A stretch of DNA of 37,149 nucleotides from a virus: IMG/VR virus record IMGVR_UViG_3300025849_000093, positions 1 to 37,149 of that record; one strand, given 5' to 3'. Position numbers and translations under genes: made by a program. The notes beneath the pieces are model-generated. The model searched no databases. It saw nothing but the letters and a program-made list of their open reading frames with translations, and was not told where the DNA came from. Below, one piece after another: positions 1 through 9,236 of this stretch; the first letter of the stretch is position 1; every line of letters begins with the position of its first letter.

Positions 1-30
1 TCCTTAAGATAAGGTTAAGTAATTGTTAAT

Positions 31-61
31 AAAAAAAGGAGACCTTTCGATCCCCTTTTTT
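31..61 (-). terminator. Rho-independent terminator ending the operon
   Basis: Two 13-base arms (32-44 and 49-61) pair across a four-base loop. Read on the minus strand the arm is AAAAAAGGGGATC, the loop GAAA and the return arm GGTCTCCTTTTTT, with two G-U wobbles. The T-run continues past the hairpin. It lies about 40 bases downstream of the last gene (stop at 104), so it is well placed to end the long minus-strand transcript. Because the outer stem is A/T on both sides, it could also stop transcription coming from the left. Confidence 0.85.
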
Positions 62-103
62 GGTTACAGGAACTTTGGGTATGGTGCCCAGTTTTTTTGT
101 TCC

Positions 104-478
104 TTATGATACATTACTTTTAGAAGATCTTCTTCTACCCATGCCTACTTTCTTTTTGGCTGTAGTAACTTTATTTTTTTCTTCTGAGCTCATTTTACTC
201 CACGACTTTGGAGATGAACTGTTAACTGTTTTAGAAGGTCTACAAACTTTAGTAGACTTGTTTTCTTCAGAACCACATTCGTTTCCTTTTTCATCTTTCC
301 ACTCTTCTTTAAACCATCTTTTTAAATTAGCTCCAGCTTGAGTTTTTCTTATAGACAGTGGAGATTTTTTACAACTACCTTTACTACCAGGCTTGGTTCC
401 AGCTACTCTCTCGTACCCGCTCCAACAAGGTAATGGACTACTGCCTAATTTATTTTTTATGTCATCTACAATTCTCAT
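104..478 (-). CDS. Small modular Cys/Lys-rich protein, DUF5872-like
   Basis: A 124-residue basic protein built of short Cys-containing modules. Residues 18-36 hold CWSGYERV...GSKGSC. Residues 48-70 hold ANLKRWFKEEW...CGS. Residues 75-124 hold KVCRPSK, then a Lys/Arg-rich stretch ending RRRSSKSNVS. Similar modules occur in small proteins of phages and large eukaryotic viruses; I recall the family as DUF5872, but that name is from memory. No enzymatic motif is visible; the charge suggests nucleic-acid binding (inference). The start overlaps the previous gene's stop as ATGA, so the two are probably translationally coupled. It is a paralogue of the protein at 36562-36849, but with its two main modules in the opposite order. 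Confidence 0.75.
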   Translation of the reverse strand: MRIVDDIKNKLGSSPLPCWSGYERVAGTKPGSKGSCKKSPLSIRKTQAGANLKRWFKEEWKDEKGNECGSEENKSTKVCRPSKTVNSSSPKSWSKMSSEEKNKVTTAKKKVGMGRRRSSKSNVS

Positions 479-636
479 TTCTTACTGCCTTTCTTTTTTC
501 GGCATTTTGCTATCATACCACTAGCATAAGCAGATGGAAATACTTTGTGAGCTTTTTTAGCTTTATAATAACATGAGTCTTTTAAACCCATGGGGCTAGA
601 ATATTTATTTTTAACAATTTTACTTTCTCTTAACAT
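475..636 (-). CDS. Tiny basic protein with PSAYASG motif
   Basis: A 53-residue reading frame, too short for most gene callers, that fills the gap between the giant protein gene and the 104-478 gene. It starts MLRESKIVKN and carries DSCYYKAKKAHKVFPSAYAS followed by GMIAKCRKKKG. The Cys...PSAYA...Cys pattern is shared with the 46-residue protein at 36850-36990, so I treat it as a real paralogue. Its start lies two bases after the stop of the giant gene, and its TGA stop overlaps the next start (ATGA). Function unknown; I recall the PSAYA motif from other small phage proteins. Confidence 0.75.
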   Translation of the reverse strand: MLRESKIVKNKYSSPMGLKDSCYYKAKKAHKVFPSAYASGMIAKCRKKKGSKK

Positions 637-638
637 GC

Positions 639-3600
639 TTATCTTTTTAATTTACTTTTAAACTTTCTTTTCCCAACTTTTCTACTGCTAGAATTTCTAT
701 CTAGTTTAGGAGGTTGTTTATTAAATTTTTCTTCTGGACTTCCGTATATTTTTGGAGGACTTAGCTGCCACTTAGGCCAACCAGCTGCTAATGCAAACTT
801 CTGCCAAGTTTCAGTGTCTTCATCCATTATGCCTGACAAGTTGTCTAATTTAAGAAGTATTCTATCTAAAGGAACGTTTGTCGTAGCAGATACAACTTTT
901 GCACCAGCTAAATATGCCGGGTTATCTAAGCTAAAGCCTTTATCAAACATCTCTTGTCTTCTTTTTTTACTATCAAACTGCCAAGCAGCAGCTCTTAACC
1001 TAGATATTTTAGAACCTATAGGCGGTGAAAATTGAAGCAGTTTATATATAGAATCTACATAATCTGGTTTTGATCTTCCTGACCTATCGTATATGTCAGC
1101 TAAAAAGTTTTTTATTACAGAAACAGCAGCTCCACCTACACCTAATCCTCTGAGTAATGAATCAGCCATACCATTAGCAACACCTAATGCTCTTTTTGTT
1201 TTTTGCTTATCATCTTCTTCTTCATCTCCAAATCCTAATCCAAACACGGCCTGTTGCAGTGCGTTGAATATGATATTTTGAACAACACCGTAATATATTA
1301 TTTTACTAACATTAGTTTTAGTATCTCCTCTACCAGCTGTTAAGTCTTGAATAGCTCTTTTTTGTAGTCTAGCATATTGCATAGGTGTGTTAGCAAACAT
1401 TAATATTAACCTACCATAATCACTAGACTGTTGTTGAGATATTTTATCAGGCCTACTTGATTGCTGGTTCTCTTCAGTTATCTCCATAAACTCTTCCATA
1501 GCCTTAGCCTCAGCATCAGATTCAGACATGTTTTCATTTTTAATTAGATCGTTTATTCTATTTCGATAAAATGTAGCTCCACCTGTTGCTATAGCAAAAC
1601 TATCAGCGTACTGAGTAGGTGCATAACCTTTTGCTAGTATATAATTTAAAACTGCTTTAGCTTTATTCTTAGAAGTTTTAGCAGCATCCGCTATTTCAGA
1701 TTCTGTTATATTTATTCTAAGACCGTTACGTCTATCTTTTAAAAAGTCAGAATTCATAAGCTTCATAAAATCCTTCCAATACTGAGGTTGATTAGCAAAT
1801 GCAGCACCGGCCTTTACAGGATTATTAAACCCCCAGTTTAAAAAGTTTATACTAGATATTGTTTGTAGTATAGCAGATCTAGTATTAAAGAACATTATAG
1901 CAGCGTTAGATCCATTTATAAAGTTAAGTATTTTATTGCTTAATCTATTACCCTCCTGTAGTCTATTACTACCGCTTTTCATTCTGGCAAGTATATTTTC
2001 TATAGCCTCTCTATATCTAGCTCCATAAGCAGCTTCAAGCTTATTAAGGTTTTTTTCACTAAATATTGTATCTACGTTTTCTTGCCATTGTTGTAAATAC
2101 TCTGGTCTTTTAGTTTCTTTTAAACCTCTCATTAAATCAGTTGTTATACTTCCTGTCAACCAATCTTTTAATGGTGATGGATAAGGAGATTTATTTATTT
2201 GAAGTAATTTATCTGCAAAGGTTTTTAATGTAGGATTATTTTCTACAACACTTACTAGCTCTTTAGTATCAGATTTAGAAAGACCTGGTATTTCTAAACC
2301 TTGTTTATTCCATAAATAAACTCTCACAGCTTCTTCATTTGTAAAGCCATCTACTGATTCTTTTACTAAGTCTTTAGGAACATTAAGATCTTCTTTTAAC
2401 TTTTTGAAGTCTTGCATTAAGTTTACTCTAGCTTGTTGAAGATTTAATTGAGCTCTTGCAAATGGATCAAATAAATTTTCTTTAAACCAAGCTAATTGTT
2501 TATCTCCTCTTTCTCCTTTTGACAATAAAGGATATATTAAACCTACAAAATCTTCAGCAGAATAAGGTATAAAGAATTGAAATTTATTTCTTTTAGCTCC
2601 TCTAACTTGTGCCTTTGCTTTAGAATATTCTTTTAAAGATCCAATACCTGTTTTTTGTTCTATTATGTCATTAAAATCTAAGTCTAAATCTTTTGCTTGA
2701 CTAGCTTTTGCTTGTTGAACTTTAGATTTAACATCTACTACATTCAAAGCAGATGCTACGGCAGAGACATTTTGAATCGCATCATCTGCAAAATAAAAAT
2801 CATTATACCCATCAGCTGCTTTATCTATAATCCAATTGGCTTTAGCTTCTCCTGTAGAATTACCTAAACCTGTTATATTTTCTAATGGTATTTCTAAACC
2901 TTGAGACTTTAGAAATTCATAAATGGCAGGTGCTGCTTCTGGAGCTCTAGCTGTTAATACAAATAAATCTTCATTACCTCTAGAGTCTCTAATTTTTTTA
3001 GCTATTTTAAATAAAGGACCACGACTACCATCAGTTACATTATTAAAGTCAGAAAAGTCAAGTTCATATCCTTGGCTTTTTAAATCAAAACCTTCAGCAG
3101 CGAACTCTTCTGCATTTAACTCCCTTACCGTTCCGTCTGGTGAAGTAGCTATAACTATATTACTGCTAGTTGCTAGTGTATCATCAAAGTCAAAAACTCT
3201 AATTTTTTTAACAGGTGCATTAGGATCACGAGCTATCTTTAGAGCTTCGTCTATTTTAGCTGCTTTACTTAAAACATCTTCCATAGACATATTATCATCT
3301 ACATTTAAAACTCCTGAGCTTTTTAAGTTATCTATATCTATATCCTTAGCTTGGCTAGCTGACTTATCTAATACTTTTATTTTCTTATCAAGTATTTCTT
3401 GTTCAAATATTTTATTGTAAGCCTTTTCTCCATTTATAGAATATATATTATTACTTATTGAAGTTTGATCTTTTAAAAACTTAGTAATTCTTAATATTCC
3501 TTCTTGACTTGTTAGAGCTATTTTTGGACCACCTTCTATTCCTTTAGCATCTATAAGGTCCATAATATAGTTAGGCCCAAAGAACTGGGTATGACCAGAT

Positions 3601-6600
3601 AGAATTTTATCTAAGGAAGCATCTGTTAGATTACCTTTTAACATACCTTGAAATAGCTCTGTCATAGTTATAGAATTAGGAACTAAGTGTTCTCCTTTAG
3701 TTATTAAATCTACATAAGCAGAAGGTTTTGTACCGAACGCTGCTTGAACTTTAGCTTCTTCTAAAGTATATTTTTTCTTACCAGTTTTTTTATCAATAGC
3801 ATTTATATTTTGTTTTAATCTTATATCATATCTATCTTTAAACTCTGGAAACTCGTCTATGAATTCTTGAATAGAAGCATCTTGTTGTTCTGTGTCTAGC
3901 TTAAGAAAATTATCTTTACTAAGTCTTTTCTTTTTAAAGCTTTCTATGTCTTGATTACCGTCTATTAAATATAAATAATCAAAACCACTTAAAGCTCTTA
4001 AACCTTTAACAGCACTTGTTTGTAACTGAAAAAATTGAAATAATTGAAGTGGAGTTATTTGTTTTTCATTTTGGTAAGTATCCTGTATCTCCAACATCAA
4101 GTTCTTAAATAACTCTATATTAGCTACATTTGCATCTTTAATCTTTTGCTCAGAGTTTTGTAATAAAGAAAGCTTATTAGCTATATTACCACCACGTAAC
4201 AACGGCGTTAATATTTGTTTAACCTTAGTGAAGTCTTTGTTCATAGGTATAACATTGTTTGCTTTTACATTATTAGTTTTTTTGGTTTTAGCCGATTTAG
4301 CTATTAAAAAATCTTCATAATACTCACCTGGCTTTCCGTTTTCTTTTTGTTTAGCAGGATCTAATAGTCTATTGCTAAAACCTAAAAACTCTAAACTTGA
4401 ATTAAAAGCGTTTATTAAACCTGAATCTATTTTTTTAACAATTATTTGAGCAAAATTGTTCATGCTTTCTGCAGCTGGTTTATTTATAGTTCTTACGCCT
4501 TTGTTCTTGCTAGTGATTATATGATTTTTATTATTTACTTGTTTTAAAAGATTTTCATTTTCTTGTTCTAAAAACTTTTTATTTACTTTAACAAATTCAC
4601 CACCTTGCTCTAATGTAGGATCTTCTTCTAATAACATGTCTATAGCTTTGACAACGTTATCATCTAAACCTTCTATAGCTTGCTGAAACTCAGGTTTATA
4701 ATTGCCATCTTCATCTTTGTATCCAGTAGTGTAAGCTATGTCTAACAGGCTATAAGCGTTTGTCATAAACTCTGAAAGCATGTCTGGCTCCATGACTATA
4801 TCTTTAGCAAAACTATAACCTTCTCCTCTACCTAGCTCTCTAGCTATAAATGCTATCTCTGCTTCTACCTTATCTCTACCAAACTTTTCAGCTCTTTCAT
4901 CTTCCAGCGTTGTAGGTTCGTAACCTTCATCTCCTGGTTTTCTACCTAACTTATCTTCTACTTGAGTATCTAAAGCTTGTCTTAATGCATCTTCTGTAAA
5001 TTCAATAGCAGCTATTTTAGCTAAAGAGTTTCTTTTAGAGTCAGGCCTTTCTGTGTCTACAAAAAAGTCTGTTAAATCTTTAGGGGTTAGCCCAGGTATT
5101 AATTTTCTTTTAGGGTTTCCAGCATAAGGATCTTTAACTCTTGATCCTTCAGCTCTAGACTCTTCTGTTAATGTTCTAGCTTGTTTTCCAGTTTTAGGAT
5201 CTATAACAGGTTCTGTGAGTTTACCTAATCTTTTATTTAAAGTTGTTTGTTGAGCTTTATTTAAAATAGCTGTAGCGTAGGTTTCTATAAAGTTCCTGTA
5301 CTTATCACTAGTTGGGGTACCCATTAAGTTTTTAATATCAGTTTCTAAATCAGCAATACCTGCATTTCTAAGGGCTTTTAAAAACTTACCTGAACTTACA
5401 TCTCCTAATCTAGTTCCTAATGTTCTCTTGGTCTTCTCTATAACGTTGTTATAAAAATCTCCTCCTTCTTCTAAGCCTAAATCTCCTCCTAAATTTACAA
5501 AACTCTGTCTTAGCGATTGTTTTTCTTCTTTGCTAAAATCTTTTTTAGGTGCCTCTTCTTTAAACTCAGATTGCATTTGAAGTGTTTTGGCAGCAACTTC
5601 TGTGGCTCTGTATAAATCAAAATCTTTACTAGCTCCAATAAATTGTCCTAACGTAACTCTTTTTCTATAAGAAGCTGGCATGTCGTCAAAGTATTCATTT
5701 ACTAAACCTAAAACACCACCACCTTTTTTTCTAGTAGATCCCATACCTAAAACTATATCAGAAGCTAAATCTTCTACAGTCACTCCACCTTCTACACGTA
5801 CGCCATCTTCTTGATCAAAAGTCCCTGAAATTTTAGGATTTTCTCTTACTTCGGATTGACCTATTTTAAATCTACCACTTCTTATATAATTTAAAACGTC
5901 ATCATAGAACTTATAAGCTAAATCGCCTCTTGTTCTTGGTTGTGAAGTGTCTTGCTTGTCTATTATGTTTTGTATTTCTATATCTTTAGCTTCATTACGG
6001 TCTTTACTAGCAGCTTCTTTTGATACTACTCTTTCTTTATCAAACTCTAAACCAGCACGAGTCAAGTCGTCTGATATTTCTATACCTTCACTAGCAGCTG
6101 TTCTTTGAGCTCTAGTTAATCTACCTTTATTTATTGACTTATTATAGTCACCTATAAAGTTTAATACATCATTAGCGTTTTTAAATTCTATTTTACCACC
6201 ACCAAAGTCTTGAGATATTCTTCTAAAAGAATTTCTTAAACCATCACCTAAACCTTCTTCTTTAGCTATCAAACCTAGATCAACAAATTCACTAAATAAA
6301 GTAATCACTTCCTCAGCTTCTTTAGCTTCAGTTACTTCACTGTCTCTTTTGTATTTATCTAGCGTATTATTTAAACTTTTTATTAATTGGTTATCTTGTA
6401 AGGATGGGTTTTCACTTAATACTTTTAATCTATCTTTAATAACGTTAGCCATACCAAAAGCTTTTTCAGGGCTGTTTCTTAAAGTGTTTTTCAAAAGCTT
6501 ATGCAATATTTCATGAGCACCAGCAAAGTATCCAACACCATCAGATATTTTTTCTGTGTTAACTAAAGCCAGTTCTTTACCATCTACTTTAACCTCTACA

Positions 6601-9236
6601 GCTCTACTACCTTCTGCTAAGCTAGGATCATATCCATTTTCTTCTAAAAATGAACTCATCTCTTCTTGGTTTTCAAAAGTTTTAAACTCATCTATTACGT
6701 CGTCAGATAATTGATCAGCCACTTTACGGCTTTTGTTTATTATATCTTCTGCTTTTGCTATATTCCCTAGTCTAATATCTATTTCTTTTATTCTTTTTAA
6801 TTTGTTTTTAGCTAAAGTTTTATCCGGATAACTATCTAAATCTCTTTGTACTTTTCTTTTTTCAGTTAAAAGACCTAAAGCTTCTCCTCTTGCATTTTTA
6901 CTAAAATCCCCAGGTACACTTAAACCAGAGTTTCTTATAGAAGATATATCATCCATAACTTCATCAAACTCTTTTTGATTTATTATATTTCCATTAGCAT
7001 CAGAGTATTTTTGTCTTACTCCTTCTGCATATCTTTTAAAAAAAGCTTCCGTCCTTGCTAAATCACTTTTAGGATTAAACTCTTTAGCAAACTTCATGGC
7101 TGCTGTTCTTATTTCAGTTCTTGTTTGAGTAGCTATACCACTTGCTGACGGCAAGAAAGCTCCAATAGAAAATCCAGCAATAGCAGACTCAAAAGTTTCT
7201 TCTCCATCTAAATATTTAAAAGTATCTCCTTGCTTAATACCAGTATTTATTTGACTGGTAATAGCCTGACCTGTCTCAGTCATACTTTCTACAAAACCAT
7301 TTTCAGTACCTATAATAGCACCTTTTTTAATATTGTTTAAAACACCTTTAATCTCACCTCTAAACAGGGATTTAATACCTTGTAATGGGCTAACACCCAT
7401 AGTCTTGTATAAAGCTTTTATAGAAGCTCCTGTACCTAGTTTTTCTAATTGAGCCATAAAAGCAGCAGCAGCAAAATCTTGTGCAGCATCGTCAAAACCT
7501 CCATCTACTATAGCTTTGTCTATGTTCTCTTTTGTATCACCACCAGGGTACATGTCTGGATTATTATTTATTTCAGCCTTTATACCGTCCATATAATTCT
7601 CAGCATAAAACTGAGCTGTAACAACACCTTGTCCAGTTACATTGGCTAATATACCTAACAAAGGTACCCCAACCTCTGGAGCCACTGTTGATATAGCAGT
7701 GCCAATAGTTATAGCTCCCATAGTAGGCGCTGAGGATCCTAATCCTAACATTAAATCTCTAAAACTAACACCATCACTAAATTTAGCTTGCTCAGCTAAA
7801 GATCTGTATTCTTCAAACTCAGTTAGTTGTTTTATGTTTTCTTCTAAACTTTTGCTAGAAGTAGCTAAAGTTTGTTCTGCTTGTTTTCTTAGTTCTTTTA
7901 TAGTTCCTTCAAGCAATGGTCTATTATCGTTAGGTGTATTGGAATTATACTCACCAATTCTTAAAGATACACTATCTCCATCACCTTTACCTTCTTGCTG
8001 TAAAGCATTTAATTTTTCTAATACTTTTTTAGCATCTCCTTTTCTTTTACCATCTACTTGAGCTCCTATAGTATTCCAAGTATTATAACCCAAAGCTTCA
8101 GTAGATACAGTAGCTTGTTCTACACCTGCTATAATATCAGCTACAAAACTAGTTTCACCAAAATGAGGTAAATAATTATTAGCTAAATTTTGAAGTATAT
8201 CAGACTTAGCAAACACAGGATCTTTAGCTCTAGCAATTTCTCTATCTCTTTTTGAATTTAATCTACCAAACAATGTAGATAGCTTATTCATTTGATTGTT
8301 AACAACTGGATCAGAAGCCATAGATTCATCTAGCAAACCAGCATAATAAGTATTAACCTTATTCATAAGCAAGTCCATACCAGCTTGAGTAGTTGTATCG
8401 TAAATACCTTTATTTTTTAATTCTTCAGCATAAGCTTTAGCTTTAGGCATTAAGTTTTGTTGATAAAATTCTCTTCTTGATTTAACTAGAGGATCTTTAT
8501 TAATTGTCTCGCTAAATATTTTTTTATAACTATTATCAACGCCTTGCTCATACTCTTCACCTTCTAATTTAAAGTTATCATCTTTAATAGTTTTTTGAAT
8601 TAATGTAGATAAATCTTTATTATATAAATATTCATTGCTTTTGTCACCTATAGTTTGATCTTCAGACAACAAGTCTTGTCCTTCACCTTTTATTTCATTA
8701 GGTATTATAACATCTTGAACATCTGAAGAAACTCCAAACTCAGGTATAGGCAATTCATTTATAAGCTTTAATCTAGTATTAGGATCTACTTGATTGTCTT
8801 GAACAATTCTTTGAACCTCAGCATCATAATCTTCTATAGCTTGTTTGTAGCTTTTTAACTTTAACTCTTTATCTTGTTCTTCTTGCTCTGGTTCACTTAA
8901 GTTTTGGTCTGGTGCGTCTGGTAACTCAAATCCAGCAGTAGTTAAGTTTGCATCAATAACATTAGTAGCTTTAGTAGACTCACCTCCAAATGTAGGTATA
9001 CCTAAGTTACTTTTTCTTTGATCAAAAATAGGGTTAGTATAATCTTCTTCAACAACTATTTCTTCACCTTCAGGCACTAAAACAGGCCCTGACTGCTCAT
9101 ATTGAGATTTAGTTTGGCCTTCTATCTTTATACTATCTATATTAGCATTAAGAAATTCATCAAAAGTTATACCTCTCTTTTTAGCTTCAGCTTCAAGTTC
9201 TTCTTTAGTAAATTTTATTCCGTCTATTTCGTACAT
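639..9236 (-). CDS. Giant polyvalent internal virion (ejected) protein
   Basis: A 2865-residue protein, the last of three likely ejection proteins. The first ~200 residues are acidic. Hydrophobic Gly/Ala stretches lie near residues 495-545 and 680-702. HEILH at 908-912 with EEVITLFSE about 80 residues later resembles a zinc metallopeptidase site. DFDDT at 2016-2020, T2095 in VLTARAP and D2151-D2152 in FADDA match HAD phosphatase motifs I, II and IV. The C-terminal region (about 2430-2760) has amphipathic and hydrophobic helices, including RLILMFANTPMQYARLQKRA, a signature I recall from giant proteins of marine phages. It fits a 'polyvalent' protein packaged in the head and released into the cell. 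The stop of the preceding gene abuts this start directly (TAA then ATG). Both enzymatic assignments rest on motifs alone. Confidence 0.75.
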   Translation of the reverse strand: MYEIDGIKFTKEELEAEAKKRGITFDEFLNANIDSIKIEGQTKSQYEQSGPVLVPEGEEIVVEEDYTNPIFDQRKSNLGIPTFGGESTKATNVIDANLTTAGFELPDAPDQNLSEPEQEEQDKELKLKSYKQAIEDYDAEVQRIVQDNQVDPNTRLKLINELPIPEFGVSSDVQDVIIPNEIKGEGQDLLSEDQTIGDKSNEYLYNKDLSTLIQKTIKDDNFKLEGEEYEQGVDNSYKKIFSETINKDPLVKSRREFYQQNLMPKAKAYAEELKNKGIYDTTTQAGMDLLMNKVNTYYAGLLDESMASDPVVNNQMNKLSTLFGRLNSKRDREIARAKDPVFAKSDILQNLANNYLPHFGETSFVADIIAGVEQATVSTEALGYNTWNTIGAQVDGKRKGDAKKVLEKLNALQQEGKGDGDSVSLRIGEYNSNTPNDNRPLLEGTIKELRKQAEQTLATSSKSLEENIKQLTEFEEYRSLAEQAKFSDGVSFRDLMLGLGSSAPTMGAITIGTAISTVAPEVGVPLLGILANVTGQGVVTAQFYAENYMDGIKAEINNNPDMYPGGDTKENIDKAIVDGGFDDAAQDFAAAAFMAQLEKLGTGASIKALYKTMGVSPLQGIKSLFRGEIKGVLNNIKKGAIIGTENGFVESMTETGQAITSQINTGIKQGDTFKYLDGEETFESAIAGFSIGAFLPSASGIATQTRTEIRTAAMKFAKEFNPKSDLARTEAFFKRYAEGVRQKYSDANGNIINQKEFDEVMDDISSIRNSGLSVPGDFSKNARGEALGLLTEKRKVQRDLDSYPDKTLAKNKLKRIKEIDIRLGNIAKAEDIINKSRKVADQLSDDVIDEFKTFENQEEMSSFLEENGYDPSLAEGSRAVEVKVDGKELALVNTEKISDGVGYFAGAHEILHKLLKNTLRNSPEKAFGMANVIKDRLKVLSENPSLQDNQLIKSLNNTLDKYKRDSEVTEAKEAEEVITLFSEFVDLGLIAKEEGLGDGLRNSFRRISQDFGGGKIEFKNANDVLNFIGDYNKSINKGRLTRAQRTAASEGIEISDDLTRAGLEFDKERVVSKEAASKDRNEAKDIEIQNIIDKQDTSQPRTRGDLAYKFYDDVLNYIRSGRFKIGQSEVRENPKISGTFDQEDGVRVEGGVTVEDLASDIVLGMGSTRKKGGGVLGLVNEYFDDMPASYRKRVTLGQFIGASKDFDLYRATEVAAKTLQMQSEFKEEAPKKDFSKEEKQSLRQSFVNLGGDLGLEEGGDFYNNVIEKTKRTLGTRLGDVSSGKFLKALRNAGIADLETDIKNLMGTPTSDKYRNFIETYATAILNKAQQTTLNKRLGKLTEPVIDPKTGKQARTLTEESRAEGSRVKDPYAGNPKRKLIPGLTPKDLTDFFVDTERPDSKRNSLAKIAAIEFTEDALRQALDTQVEDKLGRKPGDEGYEPTTLEDERAEKFGRDKVEAEIAFIARELGRGEGYSFAKDIVMEPDMLSEFMTNAYSLLDIAYTTGYKDEDGNYKPEFQQAIEGLDDNVVKAIDMLLEEDPTLEQGGEFVKVNKKFLEQENENLLKQVNNKNHIITSKNKGVRTINKPAAESMNNFAQIIVKKIDSGLINAFNSSLEFLGFSNRLLDPAKQKENGKPGEYYEDFLIAKSAKTKKTNNVKANNVIPMNKDFTKVKQILTPLLRGGNIANKLSLLQNSEQKIKDANVANIELFKNLMLEIQDTYQNEKQITPLQLFQFFQLQTSAVKGLRALSGFDYLYLIDGNQDIESFKKKRLSKDNFLKLDTEQQDASIQEFIDEFPEFKDRYDIRLKQNINAIDKKTGKKKYTLEEAKVQAAFGTKPSAYVDLITKGEHLVPNSITMTELFQGMLKGNLTDASLDKILSGHTQFFGPNYIMDLIDAKGIEGGPKIALTSQEGILRITKFLKDQTSISNNIYSINGEKAYNKIFEQEILDKKIKVLDKSASQAKDIDIDNLKSSGVLNVDDNMSMEDVLSKAAKIDEALKIARDPNAPVKKIRVFDFDDTLATSSNIVIATSPDGTVRELNAEEFAAEGFDLKSQGYELDFSDFNNVTDGSRGPLFKIAKKIRDSRGNEDLFVLTARAPEAAPAIYEFLKSQGLEIPLENITGLGNSTGEAKANWIIDKAADGYNDFYFADDAIQNVSAVASALNVVDVKSKVQQAKASQAKDLDLDFNDIIEQKTGIGSLKEYSKAKAQVRGAKRNKFQFFIPYSAEDFVGLIYPLLSKGERGDKQLAWFKENLFDPFARAQLNLQQARVNLMQDFKKLKEDLNVPKDLVKESVDGFTNEEAVRVYLWNKQGLEIPGLSKSDTKELVSVVENNPTLKTFADKLLQINKSPYPSPLKDWLTGSITTDLMRGLKETKRPEYLQQWQENVDTIFSEKNLNKLEAAYGARYREAIENILARMKSGSNRLQEGNRLSNKILNFINGSNAAIMFFNTRSAILQTISSINFLNWGFNNPVKAGAAFANQPQYWKDFMKLMNSDFLKDRRNGLRINITESEIADAAKTSKNKAKAVLNYILAKGYAPTQYADSFAIATGGATFYRNRINDLIKNENMSESDAEAKAMEEFMEITEENQQSSRPDKISQQQSSDYGRLILMFANTPMQYARLQKRAIQDLTAGRGDTKTNVSKIIYYGVVQNIIFNALQQAVFGLGFGDEEEDDKQKTKRALGVANGMADSLLRGLGVGGAAVSVIKNFLADIYDRSGRSKPDYVDSIYKLLQFSPPIGSKISRLRAAAWQFDSKKRRQEMFDKGFSLDNPAYLAGAKVVSATTNVPLDRILLKLDNLSGIMDEDTETWQKFALAAGWPKWQLSPPKIYGSPEEKFNKQPPKLDRNSSSRKVGKRKFKSKLKR

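Noticed and set aside
60-341. Plus-strand open frame at the left end
   Set aside because: It lies opposite the DUF5872-like gene, runs through the terminator side, and has a hydrophobic, low-complexity translation. I reject the other plus-strand frames for the same reason: each lies opposite a well-supported minus-strand gene.
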